Shown: positions 1-14,700, counted from the first letter of the stretch. The stretch: DNA of 64,000 nucleotides from Paragordius varius (GCA_964247055.1 OZ176059.1:1178001-1242000), one strand, 5' to 3'. Made by a program: numbers and translations. Notes: generated by a model not told the origin, from the sequence alone.

Positions 1-78
1 AGTCATATATGTTAAGTGTTATTCAATGTAAATAAAACACAATTTTTGCATTATTTTCAGTATGATGCATTATATTTA

Positions 79-255
79 CAGTATGAGTAAGTATACATTG
101 ATAGAAAGTTATTAATTATTACCAAATAGTGAATTCAACAAAGGGCAGTATCATTGGGTAATCATAGCAAAAAGTAAATAAAATAACTATAAGCCAATAA
201 TACTGCCCTTGGCAATAACTAATAACTTTCTAGCAATGTATACTTACTCATACTG
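79..255. mobile_element. MITE with CAGTATGAGTAAGTATAC termini
   Basis: The two ends are inverted copies over roughly 45 bp, starting CAGTATGAGTAAGTATACAT, with a second inverted match further in around the motif GGGCAGTAT. TTTA flanks both ends (75-78 and 256-259), a possible target duplication. It has no coding capacity, so it is a non-autonomous DNA element of about 177 bp. A solitary copy of the same end lies at 53311-53336. The superfamily is not clear. Confidence 0.7.
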
Positions 256-1421
256 TTTAAAGGTAAAAAAATAAAATAAAGCGCTTGTTCTTACATTTGT
301 AATTTTGGAATTGAATCATATTGAAAAAAAAATTTTTGCCATGTATGACAAGGGTAAATACCAAATTTCACAGTAAAGGATTAAACTTTTTTACATGAGA
401 TTGATATTTTATTTTTATTCAAACTTGATTATAAAATATAAACCAATATTGTCACATATGAGCATAGGACATTCTTGGTAGAGTAGATAAGTTAATGTAT
501 ATATGTTTGATTTGTAACTTATACTTTTGACAATGATCTCACACTTCCAAAATAGCAGTCTATCACAATATTTATTTAATGAAATTGATTCTGTGGGAGA
601 ATATTAATAATAGTAGTAAGTAGTATTAAATTAATAAACGGATTTTATTTTCCATCCATAGTACATAGATCTGATAGATTTATTGCTTATGTTTTATTTA
701 TTAATCCTCTTAAAATAACCACTTTTATAACTAATATTGTTATGAGAGATTTTACACCATAAAATCATAATGCTACTTGTTAGTTATTATATATATATTT
801 AAGATATATATAGCGTTCAAGTATTTATTTTGCTTTAGAAATACATATCGCATTTTTAAATTTATTTTTAAAGTTGATTTTTTTAGGAACAACTTCACAC
901 GGTGGCAAAAACCAATAAAAAAAGGAGAATTTGGTATAAATTAATTTTTAAATATAATCCACTTAAAATTTGTGAGATGAGTGGATTATACGTACAGTTT
1001 TAAAAGAATATTTATTTCAAGTGCCCACTTTGCATGAATGTAAAAATATAAAATTTATAAAATATATTCTAAAATTATAAACATATAATTCTATAATTTT
1101 GATGGTGTGGTGTGGTGGTGATTTAAAATAATAAAAATGGAAGGAAAAAACTGCATTTTAATTATTTTTAATGTCTCCATATATTAACTCTACAACTGTT
1201 AACACTACCAAAGATTTAGTTAGCAATAATGGTATAAATTTGGTTAGTTTTTTTTCATTACATATGACATCTGTCACTAAATTAAAAGCCCCTATTGTTA
1301 TTATTACTTTTTATTCATGTACACACTAGTATGTGGTGACAAACAACAAATGGTTGAAATCAAACAATTTTTTTCCTATGTTTATACATTAATTTCGTTT
1401 ATTTAATTAGGGATAAACTAC

Positions 1422-1444
1422 ATTTTATACCATACGCTACTGTG
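1422..1444. repeat. Solitary end of the CAGTAGCGTATGG MITE family
   Basis: ATACCATACGCTACTGTG matches the right end of the complete copies at 5490-5608 and 7024-7158. No partner inverted end was found close by, so this is a truncated or eroded copy. Confidence 0.5.
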
Positions 1445-3494
1445 TGTATATATTGGTGTATGTGTTAGAAACATTATTAATATCGTAAAATAAAAATGTG
1501 TAAAATTTATTGAATGTCTAAGTATTCTGTAAAAATTCTATATAGGTACATCTTAATTATATATATAGATAATTTGAAAGAAAAAAAATAAAGGGTAAAA
1601 TAAAGATACATAAAATAAAAACACATAATCGCCTTTAAAATATTAATTAATTTATTAATTAATATTTATAAATTTTGTACAGCGTAATGATAATCTTGTA
1701 ATTTAATAATCCTGAATTTTTTTATCCTTCTTTCATAATATAACAACTGTTAATATAATTTTTTATGGATATGATGTATCTGAAAGGTATCATATGACTA
1801 ACTTTTTACCATAGCTTATTATTATTACAATAAATTTTACTTATCAAAAATTAATTATCCCAAACAAATAAATTTTTCAGTCACAAATATACTTTAACAT
1901 TATATTTTTCATTATACGTATATAAATTTTTGATATTGTAAAAATTTAACCGTATATATTATAAAATATAACGAAAACTCTATATATACGATACTCAAAT
2001 CCCTGTATATCTACTTTTGTGGTCTTTGTTCAACAAATTTTAACACTACAATATTACAATATGCTTAGTTTTTTAATGCGATTTTGTAACACTCTCTTAT
2101 TCATTATATATGTTTTTTTTCTCGATATGTACAAATCAAAATTTTATTTTAGAATTATAAATTTTATAATTTTTAATGTTTTTATATCGATTGTTTGCGA
2201 GTGGCTCCTAACATCACATATTATCCAATTATTATTCGGATTTTGTCAATATATCCTCATAAATCCAAATATGGTAAGCGATTATTTTTTTAGTATATTT
2301 TAAAATTTTCTATGCGAGTTTATCAAACATAATTGAATAAATATTTAATTATTTTGTTTAAATAAATCCAGAAATTTTACGTAAAATTATATGATGAAAT
2401 GTTCATAATATTGGTGTCAAAACGCAAAAAATGAGATGTTGTTTTTTAAAATTTTTATAAATCTATGTAATGTAAAAACAGTTACGTGTATGAAATCTTT
2501 GATAAACTTTGGCGTCAGCTAATTTATCTTTTCCTTAACTTATAATATATTTGAATTCTATTGAAATTGTCGTCATATCAGAACCATAATATTTTCCATT
2601 TATGTTTCAGTTATGTATAATAATATATTACATATTTTATAAAAAAAACAATTGAAATCATAACTTGACGCAAAAAAGTTTATATTTTTATTATAATACA
2701 AGTCTTTTTTTTATTGCCCAATTTATATTTCTTATGAGAAAAACGATGTATAAATTAAATTTTTAATTCTTTTGTTCAAATATTATATCTTTTGATGTTA
2801 ATTAGTGAGCAATGTAATAAACTTTTTAATTTTATTAACTAAACCGCTCTTTTATATCCATTGCAATTGCCTTATCTTGGTATTCGTATATTCGTTTCAA
2901 TATAGTAGGAATTTAAAACTTGGTTTGTCTATTATTCCCCGCTGCACTATTTTTTAAACTCTATATTCCAATAGTTTCATGTTTTTAAATTAAACAGTTA
3001 ATTAAAAAACAATTTTACGAAATTATATATGGGCATTTGTTTTAAGATGTACAATAAACTCTATATGTAAAATAAAATAGAGCAAAATTATACTTATACA
3101 TCTGTAATACATTATGGAATGAACCATTTTGCTATTTATACATACATATATATGTAATAAAGAAAATATTTTTATTTTTGTGTAGTTAAACATTCGCATT
3201 GAACTTGGATAGATAGCTCCTTATGCTAATTAATCAATCACACAATCAATCGTCTGCTCTCAGCTTTCATTCAAAACACGTTTTTAATCGTCTGAAATAA
3301 TGTTCAGATAAATCTTTGATTGCAACAAAAAATTGCAAAATATTTGAATCAAACTATTGCCTCAATGTTTACTATATGCTTTGCAAGAATTGACAAATTT
3401 TATTAGTATTATCCTAATGCACATGAATTATAAAATTTTCCACAAAAGACAATCAAAACCAATAATTAGCGTTTAACATTCCTCTGTCGCCAAA

Positions 3495-3576
3495 ATGTCT
3501 TCTAACTATATCGCCATAGCCTTCCTATTTGCATTTCTTATTCACACTACACTGTGGCATTTGGGTAGCACCAAAA
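3495..3576 (+). CDS. robo: robo exon 1: start codon and signal peptide
   Basis: It encodes 27 residues starting MSSNYIAIAFLFAFLIHTTL, a short N-region followed by a hydrophobic core, as expected for a secreted or membrane protein. The exon ends in phase 1 at a GTAATT donor. Its final A joins the AA opening exon 2 at 8770, so the frame runs straight into Ig1. The 5.2-kb gap to exon 2 is typical of a large first intron. A missed small exon between them cannot be excluded, but none is needed for phase. Confidence 0.75.
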
Positions 3577-6500
3577 GTAATTACCTTTTCATATTATTTA
3601 TTGATTATACCTTATTTGGGTTCTTTTGTTTCTCTCACACTTACAGGTTTTATAATAATTTTTATTTGCCAAATTATTTATAAATTAAATCAATTCAAAT
3701 GTTAAATTGTTGAAATATTTATGCAAAACTATTTTATGTGCTATATTTTTATTTATTTATATGATACATATAACTAAAGTTAAAACATTTATCAAAATTA
3801 ATAATTTTTTACAAAAATTCAAATAGTATAACATTAATTGTAAAACGAATAATATCGATTTTGTTTGAATATGATTATATGGTTTTGTGGTTTTTTTACT
3901 ACCAGGGAAAATATACAGATATAATGGAAATTGGCTATTGATTTTTGCGTACTAATCCATAATTTATTACATTGGTTTGATTATTATCATTATCCTATGT
4001 ATGTTTACATAAGGATATATAAATATAGGTAACATTATTTAAAAGTTAATATTATATATTTATTTCACAAATTCTTGCTATATTAAACAAAAATGACCAA
4101 AAATATGAAAATATTTATAATGAGTAGAATGCTATAAACAAAATAGGAAATAGGCAATATATTTAACACAGTAATATAGCTCGCGTGCGACCGGAAAAGG
4201 TTTAGCGTAAGGCTGTTTTTTTCTTCAAATATATTTTGTAAAATGTTGATGTTAAACTTTTATAGGGACATTAAAACATTTTATTGGTTAAATCTTTAAA
4301 CTTTAGGTTTTCTTTTAAAACAATGTCCTAAAATTGAAATTGCATGAATCGTTGCAGAATTTTTAGCGATTCCCAAAAAATAAAATTACAGTTTACGATA
4401 TTAAACTCGCTTATAAAAAGATAAATTATTCTACTTTCGTTCGCATTCCCTTTCCCCCACACATATTGCAAAATTTTGATAGATTAAAAACTTAGTGACC
4501 TTATCCCCAAAAGTATTAAATTTTACAAAATATCGCTCTTAATGTAACATACTTTATAAATTATTATACTTTATCTATAAGGATATATCTTTTTAAAGGT
4601 TACAGTTTTAATTTAATTCATTTACATTTGACGGAGGACATATTATGGTGAATTAATTGAGTTAAAAGTGTGCATAGGTTAAAACGTTTGCCAATTATTG
4701 ATCATCTTTTTTTGGAGATAATCACAAATTGACCACTGCATTATACTTAAAATGTTATATTAAACATAATAATTTATTTATATGATCCTTTTTGCCAAAC
4801 ATATATAATACTTATTGACTAGATAAAATATGCAAAAAGTTTATATCCTTAGTTGTTAGCTTTTATCCGAGGTTTTACCAAAGTAATATGAAAAATTATT
4901 GATTTTCTTATGCAATTTCTTTTTATTTCTTTTGTCCGTTACTTTACTACTATTTGGTGTGATTGGTATTTTGTTGGTTTTCTACGTTTATTTTCCGTCC
5001 TCCTCGTCCGGAAAAAACCAATATTCAGAAATGACTGTCTTTCTTTTATAATCCGATAAGTTATTACTACAGAAATATTATACCTTAGTAGCTATTATAT
5101 TAATATTGGTCATATTAACATGAGAAACCTATATAAAACAAATTATATATACATCCGTTTAAAGTCTTTTATAATATCAAAAGTTAAATTATGCATTTTA
5201 CTTTTGCAAATAGAAATATCTTTAAAATATAAATATAAGATATGAATATATAAAGAATTATTACCAAATTTTATGTACCAAAAAAACGAATATTAACTCT
5301 AAAATAGTTTTCTTCACATCGCTGCCACAACTTACCATCATATCGATTTTATTTGGCATTTGTTGTGGTGATGATGGTGACATAGCTGCCAGCGGAAAAT
5401 ATTATAATGTTATATCATATGAAATTTCATATTTTTTTGCTACTACTAGTCAATAAGTCCACCACCACTCTACTCTATTCCCTTATTTACAGTAGCGTAT
5501 GGAGTAAAACAATATTAGTCCATAAAACAATCTTATAAATGCACATATATCTATAATATCCCCTTTATTCTATTATGGACTAATATTGTTTTAATCCATA
5601 CGCTACTGTATATGTGCATATGTATAAAAACAGAGATAGAAGATGTTAAGAATAAAAAATGAAATTATTATCACTATATTTTATATTTCGTTATGTTTAT
5701 TAGCAAAGCTGCAACATTTGTAGGACCAAATGGTATGGTCCCAACTATTTTTGTTGTTGCAACAACAGCAATATTAACATAAAATTGATTAACATTCCAG
5801 TGTCAAAAATTATTTTTTGTATAAAAACATATATATTGTAAAATATTTAAGCATATATATCCCAAAGTTTTTATCGGATTAAATTAATATATAAATCTTA
5901 CATAACTTATATATGGAAAAATCTAATATTAATTAAAAATGACTGTAAGCATAATATTTTTCTTTTATATAATTTAATAGGCTGCTAGACTTGGATATTT
6001 TATTATACTTATAATTTTATCGTTTTATGGATATTTTTGATAATTTATATATATCTTATATCTATTAATCCTCTTTCTCCTCTCAAAAATCTACTTAAAC
6101 AGCTTAAGCCATTTTTGTCACTTTAGTATCTTTGAAAGCGTTTTTCAAATGACCATTTTAAGCTCAACAATGATATATATATATAGTATAATAATAGGAT
6201 CAACAACATTAGATTTTTTATTTGACACACCTGTGTTATTTTTGCAATTTTTCATAATATATTAACTTACTATGAGATTTAGAGTTCGTTTGAATGATAT
6301 TAATATTAACATATAATATATAGGACCTCTGTTTGATACTTTAAGCAAAGAATATCTTAAAAATGTAATATATAATTTTTATATTAAAAATTATGCTTTC
6401 ATATAATAATATATATATTTTTTCTATATGGGTGGTTAAGACAATGAGAGAGATATTTATTACAAAAAATATTACATATACCCATTATAAAGACAGGTGT

Positions 6501-7968
6501 AAAAATTTTTTTTTCTTCAAATTTAGAGCCACCTAGCTAGCTGGTCATTTTTGCATTTAAATACTAAAAAAAATCGGTGTCAAGTTAATTTAAAAATAAA
6601 ACTTTATTTTTTAAATTGAAATTTTTGTAATTAACATTCATTCCTCTAGGGATTTGTTAATTTTTAGATTTGTTTTTTTTTCATAGTTTTTGACATTTAA
6701 CCAGTTTTTTTATCCTTTACACAATAAATAAATTGCTAGATTATATCTATTATACAGTTGCGGATGAACATGTATTAATTATTATATTCAGCTAGTGTAA
6801 AAATTAATTACTTTTTAAACTTTTTAAAGAACAAATCAAAGTATAATTTATATACATTTTTTTGCGTACAATCATTAATCTTTGAACGTTAAAATTAATT
6901 TTTATTTTTGTTCCCTTATGTATTTATTTTTAAGGTTACATAATATTATGACACCAAATTTTATGGAAAAAATTCCATTCCCCTAATAATAAAATGATAT
7001 GTTTATTATCATATATACATATACAGTAGCGTATGGCATAAAACAATGTTGGTCCATAAAAGAATAAAAAAATGTTTTTTTAAAAACAAGTGGATATTAT
7101 AAAAAAACAATTTTTTTTTGGTTTTCGGACTGCCATTGTTTTATGCCATACGCCACTGTATAAGAAAAGTTGACTTTTTGTAAGCTATCTCAAAAGCTTA
7201 AGTTTCACACCTGTCCTTTTGGCACCTGGTATGTATATGTGCATTGTACTACTTCAAAACTGTAAATGATTGATAGATATTTATAAGTATACGTAATATA
7301 TAAAATATGAATATTTATGACATAATTATTAATATTAAACAAAAAATATGCCACATTCTTATATAATATAAAATAACAATAATTTACTATAGGTATTATG
7401 AAATTTTCAAAGTGTAAATTAGCGATTTTTCGAAAAATAATCTATCTTTTTGGGTAAAGGGACTTGGACCAATGTTATATAAGCAAGTAATTATATAAAT
7501 ATGTTTTTAATCATTTGTTAAATCATCATGTGATATTATAAACATTATGAAATTTAATTATTAGGTTGTTGGACATAAAAGTAATTTGATAAACTCAATA
7601 TTATCAATATGATTGAAATTCGATACTAACTTTTTTCGCTTCTTTAATTACAGAGTTGAGGTTAATCATTGATTAATATATAAGAAAATTACAAAAACTA
7701 TTGGAAAATTTAGGGTCATATATGTTTTGGTATAAATTTTAATAGTCAAATCTAATAATAAAGAATGAAAATAGTCAAATCTAATAATAAAGAATGAAAA
7801 TCCAAATCAAAACATTTCAACAAAGTATAGATGTAGTGTAGAGTGTTAAGTCGTCCTTATTTTATGGCATTGATAAAATTGCGTATCAATATGGTTTTAA
7901 ATATCATTAAATCCTCGCTATTTTATTCAAACATTTTCTCAATAAGTTATTTAAGTTATGTAATATTT

Positions 7969-8020
<52 letters not shown>

Positions 8021-8667
8021 AACAATTAACATCTATTTGCGTTTGATATGGTGGTGGTGTCAACCATCTAAAATTTTTTTTGATTATGAATAATTTTATT
8101 TAAAGTAATTTTAATAAATCATTGTATCAACAGGTTTTGAGACTCCAATTTACTTTTACCTTGTTGTAAAACTTTTTTTACCTTTTGTCCATCGTATATA
8201 TTATATATATGTATAATCGATCAATCATACATTCAAAAGTTTAAATTATTTAATTAATCAATCATTTTTTATATTTTCTTTAATAATTAAAGTTAACACA
8301 TTATGTAGCAAATATTTATAATACATAAATTTGAATAAATTTTATATAACAAAAAAAAAGAAAAAAAAACTTAAAAGAAAACCAAGATAGATTAGTGGTA
8401 AAGACATAATCACCTTTAAGCCGTTTTTGATATATTCCATGTGATAAATAAAATTTTTTAAATATATTATAATTTTTCAAATGTTATATATTAGCATAAT
8501 CTCTTCACCTTTATATATAATATATATATAATATATATATTGTCTGTCCCCTTTTGTTTGAAGTGATGATGTAGTATATAATAATATTTATCGCCGTTTG
8601 CAAAATTTGTTTTTTTTTAAAAATCAAATTAAAATGAATTTAAATACCCTATATTAATCTCGGCCTA

Positions 8668-8719
<52 letters not shown>

Positions 8720-11700
8720 ATCAAATAATTCTTTAATAAATTTATATAAATGTCTTTTGTCTCTTTTAGAATCATACGGTTTTGCGCCGCTTATATTGGA
8801 GCACCCACGTGACACATGGGCCAATCCGAATGACACTATAACGTTAGTATGTAAGGCGGATGGGAACCCATCACCAACCTTTACCTGGTTCAAAAATAAT
8901 GAACCTGTAATTATTATTTTATAGTTTTTAACATTATTCATATTAGTAAAAATACCCCCCATTTTTGGGGTAACTGGATCATAGTTTAAAATGTAAAAAT
9001 GGATGGATTATATCCTTGAAAATGGAAAAAAATTAAGTTTAAAATATTGCAAACTTCTGAAAATCGGTTGTATCAAAAGCAAACAATTTTTTTAATGTTG
9101 TTGATGCCAATCGGTACTCTATACGGATATAGAGCAATTATTAATTGCACATCAAAAACTGTTAATTTCCTTGAGAACTAATATGAACACTCATAGTCAC
9201 AAATTATTTTCAATTTTATTTTTTCCCTAATTAATGGTAAGAATTTCAGCATAAATTATTTTTCTTACCCGGGAAAACTATATTTGGTAATACCTTTAAA
9301 TTGGATGTTTTATATCAGGGGTGTTCAACATGCTGCCCTTCATAATATCTCTCAGCCCCGTAAAACTATACAAAATTTTACAAAATCTAAACAAGAATGA
9401 TTTCCTTAAATAAATTTTCTTTACAAGATTCGAATTTTGGCATGGAAAAAGCAAAAATTGTTAAAATTAAGAGTAGTTTTAACAGTCTTATTATGATTGA
9501 AATCTAATATAAAATTTGATATTTCCCGATATCCATCCATTCATTTTAGGTCCCAGGGTATCTGGGGTTTCCATGCACCAACTTCCTGAACAATGTCCTA
9601 TCAAAGACTTGTTCGTGTTCAATATTGAAGTGTGATAGATCTTGGGTCAGCTGTTTGGACCATGTGAGCTTAGGGCGGCCTTTTCTGTTTGGGCCGGGTA
9701 TATTTAAATGTTGTATTTTTTGGACCCAGTTATCGGAATTCATACGTTGAATATGTCCGTAATATCGCAATCGATTGCGCTGGATGAATAGAGCTATGGG
9801 TTCATCTTCTTCTATGGTATTATCAAAATTATTGTTGCAGATTTTGAGCATGTGATTTTCAGCTCTAGTAAGTCTATTTAGGTCTGTTGCTGTAAGGGCC
9901 CAGGTTTCTGTAGCGTATGTCATAGCTGGTCTTATTCCCATTTTGTAAATCTTTATCTTGTGATTTGATTTGATATTTTTATTAGTTAAAATATATTTTA
10001 ATTGATTGAATTTGGCCCATCCTTGTCTGATTCTATGAGAAATGGCATCCCTCAAAGAACCATCAGATGCTATATAATCGCCCAGATATGGAAACGATGT
10101 TACCACTTCTAGTTTATCTCCATTAAAGTTTAAAGTACGGGAATTCGGTATTGGCAGTGGTATTGATGAAGCACATGGTGTGCAGATGAAATTATTATTA
10201 TTAATTAACTTTCCTTTTATGTTGGAACATTTTTTATGGACCCAATTTCTGCATTTTGTACAACAAAGTGAGTTTAGTTTTACCTCAGTGGTGCACACTG
10301 GGCATGGGAACTTTATAGTTTTATGTTCATCTCCTGTGATTAGAATTTTAGTTTTGTTTGTATTGATTTTAAGACCGTATTTATGTAATTGTTTTGACCA
10401 TATAAGATATTTATTTTCGAGTATTGAAATATCTTCTGCAGTGATTATGAGGTCGTCTGCATAAAGAATTTCATAAGGCAGACCTTCTCTCATATCTTTT
10501 GTTATGTAATCAATTATAGTTATAAAAAGAAGTGGGCTAAGGACAGATCCCTGATGCAGCCCAGTATTTATACTAAAATACTCTGAATTCCCAACAGGAG
10601 TAAGAACACAACTGATTGAGTTAGTGTAGATTAACATAATTAACTTAATGGTATATTCATCTACGTTGTTGTAGCGCAGTGATTCTATTATTAGTGCTCT
10701 AGGTACTGAGTCGTAAGCCTTTTCTAAATCGACAAAAAGGTGGAATAGTTTACGACCTTTTGCTCGGTATTTATCTTGTAATTGTCTGAGTAGGAAAATT
10801 GGATCGATTGTGCTTTTGCCCGCTGAAAAGGCGAATTGCATTGGATTAATTGATATGAGCTGGACGATACGATTTTTGAGGCACATTTCAAAAATTTTTA
10901 ACCCATGTTCAAGAAGTTTTAAGGGCCTGTATGAGGAACAGGTTAGGATATCTCCTTTATTTTTGAAAATGGGAAATATAATGCTTTTTTCCCAGTCTTT
11001 GGGTATTTTCATTTCAACTATTATTTTGTTAAATAAATTTGTTAGAAGCATGGTTATATTGGGTATTAATTTAATGATATCAAAACATTGTTCACTAGGG
11101 CCCGAAGCCTTGTTTGATTTCATTTGGTCTAAAGCAATCTCAATTTCTTGTATTGTGAATGTATTTAATGGGCCACAACAGGGATCTCGGTCAGAATTTA
11201 TTATGGGTGTTAAAGGGTTGTTTAGATTTTGCTCCATATATTTTTGCCATATGGATTTAATTAATTCTGGTTGTATTTGTAAATTATTATTATTATCTTT
11301 TATACATTTAATCGTTGGTATATCTTTTTTGTTATTATTGTAAAGTTTCATATGTTTAAAAATTTTATTATTTTGGATTTCCTTTTCCAATTTATCGGCA
11401 GTATCTTTAGCCTTTTCATTCATTAATTTATTTATTTCCTTTTGAACCTTTTTGTTGTATTTATAATACTCAGATTTGTCGTTTTCTGTTTTCGATTTCT
11501 TCCATTTTTTATACAAACGCGCCTTTTCTTTAAGTAATGGCTTAATTGCATCGTCCCACCACCATTTCTTTTGGGCTTTGCTCTTTCTTCTACCACACCA
11601 TTTTTCTACATTTTCAATCGTATTGCTTCTTAGACTTTGCCAGGAGTCTTCAACGTCAAGATTATCAATGTTTAAGTTAAGCGACTTTTTGAAATTATTC

Positions 11701-14700
11701 ATTATATCAGGTTTTTTAAACTTGTGTATATTAAGTTTAGGTTTGGTTCTATGATTGAAAGGTCTTGAGTTAAATTTGAAAATTGATGTTAAAACTTTAT
11801 GCTGTGTTTCAGAGTTATAAGTGGTTGTATTTCCCGATATATTTTACGAATGCGGCCCGTGAATCACTCTTAGGTTAATTATTACCTTTATTATCTAATC
11901 ATTTTTAATAAATAATATAATTATTTTAGTATCATCATTACCATGGTAACAACGTACCATTTAGTCAAGGGGACAAAGAAAAATTATCATCAGCCTGGTT
12001 ACGCTTCGATCAGTTGTTGTCCGAAAATGAGGGGGCGTATCATTGCGAAGCATCAAATATACATGGCCGAGCCAAGAGTACGTCGGCTCTTTTGCGGTTA
12101 CGCGATACCTCATCAAAGAAGGCTTCAAAAGATATCCATGGTTCTTTTTTGTTTAATATAATATACATTCCAAAAACATTTTTTTAAATATAGTATTTGG
12201 CCATTATCAAATACATTAAATGGTTGAAAAAAAATGTTTGATTGCAAATTATTTGTTGTTGTTTTACTATATGTCAAGTTCTTGGAATTTAGAATACATC
12301 TATGTATAATCTAGTCTGTTTGCAATAGATGCAAAAAGTTAATGTTAAGTACAGGGAATAGTTAGATTAAGACAAGTAGAATAATTTCATATTCTATTGT
12401 GGGCTATAAAAATAATAAAATTTTATAAATATATATGGTAAAATAGTAATTCGGATTTAAACGAAAAATAATTTAATAGCTTTGATGTTTGGCATTAAAA
12501 TTTTATTATTTTTTGAATAAAACTTGGCAAAGCTTTTAATTTAAATCTTTTTTTATATTTGCATTCTTTTAATTCCAATAGAAATGGAGGGAAATAAATT
12601 TTATTTAAATTGAATACTTATTAAATAATAAATTTTTCATTTAAATAAATATATTTTATTAATTTATGGAATACCTATTTTATTTTCCAAACATAATAGA
12701 TGATAAAGGTCAATATCTATCCAACAAAATTAGTAATGCTAAATTTGTTTCAAGTGCAAATGTAATCGCTAAATACAACCAAAAATATAGTGATGATAAA
12801 TTTACGCCACCCACAGTTATAACTGTTAACGAGAGAGAAACGATTGAATTAGCATGCCCATTAATGGCCATTATGAATGGCACGACTAATACTAATTATA
12901 ACTATGCCACTACTAAAGGAGCTAAAAGCGGTTTAATTCTTCAATGGTGGCATAAAAAATTGGTAGGGGAAAAACAATCAAACACATATCAATCCTCTGA
13001 GACTACGGAAACTCAGGAAAGCGTTACAGGTAAAAAGAATATTATTTTGCAAAAACCATTTTTTTAACTTATTCACTCATACAAATTCCATACAAAAACA
13101 CTAGATATGAATGATTGGCTCATTATAACACCCCGACACGATTTTTACAACAAAAATGGTATGTTAGATCAACCAGATTACAACAAATTACCATATCCAT
13201 TTGACGCGCCCGATAAAATTAATGAACTTAATAATCATGTTATTACATTGACTTCGAATGGAAAATTAAAATTTGTATCGGTTAAAGCAAATAATGCCGG
13301 TATGTATAAATGCGTCATCATATCCAATAAAGCCACTATAGAATTGGAACTAGGTAAAGGGAGACATGGGCATATTCACGCCCAACCTGATTCAATATTG
13401 TTCCAGGGAGCTGCTTCTGCTACTACTAAGCTAAATAATGATGATTTAGCTAATGTGCCATTGCCATTAGTTTCTAGTCTAACTAATCTTATTGTATTTA
13501 GTAAGTATTTATTCTTCTATTTCAATGCCAATTTAGTGTGTGTTTAAAATATTTTTATGTTTTAAATTCGTATATTACATAAATGATTGTCTATACAATC
13601 TTATTATATTATATTTGGTAGGTTTTTTTAGTAGTTGACAATATATAAATTTTTTGCTTTCGATCATCATATTCAAAAGCAATTGTCTCTATTAATTTTG
13701 AATGTCAAATAACGATAACTAGTTTTTCGTTTTTTTACATAACATAAGGTTTTTTAAACTCTATATTATATTTATATTTCTGCACTAGCTAAACCCCAAA
13801 TCATTCATCCGCCAGCTGATGTGACGGTACTCGAAGGTGAGGACGCTGAATTCGAATGTGAAGTAACCGGTGTCCCTGACCCTACCGTCGTTTGGAGTCG
13901 GAAATCTGGGGCGTCCGGATATCAACTCTCTATTCCGTATGAACGGGCAGCTATAACGGAGGGACGTAAATCCCTACGTATTAGCCGAGTGCAATCAGCT
14001 GATGCCGGAACATATGTTTGTGAGGTTCGTAACCGGGCAGGGGTGGTCAAAGCCCCGGCCCATCTAGCCGTTCATGTTCGGCCCACGTTTGTCGTTCCGC
14101 CCAGGGATGTGAGTGTCTTGCCCGGAGCCACGGCCACTTTTGATTGTGTTACGACAGGTATGGTAAATAATTGATCAAATAAAATCGCTTATTTAAATTG
14201 TTAAAATTGTGTAAATTTAGAATCTCACCGTATAAAATTTTAAAATTGTAATATTAGTTAATAGTTTAATTCAGGGGCACTTTTTCGCTAATTATTTTTC
14301 GTTACGGTTGTAAGGAATAAAACTGTGTTGCCTTGATTACAGAAGGTTTTTATATAAGGACTAATATCACGTTTAAATTATAAACATATCAAAAATTGCT
14401 TATTGGATTAGTTTAAGATAAATCATTCTCTTAAGTTAACAAACATTTACAAAGTTTTTTCATATCATATCACCATTAGTTAGAATATTGGAAAATATAA
14501 ATATTATTATGGTTTTCTATATAAGATAAAAATTTGTACGGATGATATAACATAAACGTTAATTATAATCAGCAATAACATGTTGTTTTAAAACCTACAT
14601 TTATAATTTTATATACATAAATTATTAGGTAATCCTACACCCAGCGTATACTGGACCCGTGAAAGTAGTCAAGTCCTTTGGTTCCCAGGGCGACCACATG

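Larger units (their letters stand above)
1..3494. other. Non-coding region upstream of robo
   Basis: No gene is supported here. The open frames present are short, hydrophobic and made of AT-rich codons with no family resemblance. The stretch holds a MITE near its left end (79-255) and a solitary end of a mariner-like MITE (1422-1444). The robo promoter and 5' UTR should lie in the last few hundred bases before the ATG at 3495, but no TATA box or initiator can be assigned with confidence. Confidence 0.6.
3577..8769 (+). other. robo intron 1 with MITEs and simple repeats
   Basis: Large AT-rich intron with no coding content. It holds two related mariner-like MITEs (5490-5608 and 7024-7158), a perfect tandem duplication of a 30-bp unit (about 7742-7801), and TA microsatellites at about 7972-8016, 8520-8540 and 8672-8715. 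The last lies some 55 bp before the exon 2 acceptor. Confidence 0.7.
9319..11873. mobile_element. Old hAT-like MITE interrupted by the LINE
   Basis: The left part (9319-9532) starts CAGGGGTGTTCAACATG. The right part (11841 to about 11873) ends with a GCGGCCCGTG-containing segment resembling the inverted terminus. Removing the LINE and one copy of its target duplication leaves about 240-250 bp, close to the related elements at 22751-23019 (269 bp) and 47547-47810 (264 bp). CAGGGGTGT ends are typical of non-autonomous hAT elements. The right boundary is approximate. Confidence 0.5.

Noticed and set aside
2019-2303. 94-codon hydrophobic frame upstream of robo
   Set aside because: Made of AT-rich codons, no ATG at its start, no family likeness or splice context.
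8385-8440. Possible tRNA-like segment (GATTAGTGGTAAAGACATAA)
   Set aside because: Resembles an A box but no B box or cloverleaf stems follow.
10180-11754. Plus-strand frames of 92-177 codons
   Set aside because: Antisense shadows of the LINE reverse transcriptase, which is intact on the minus strand.
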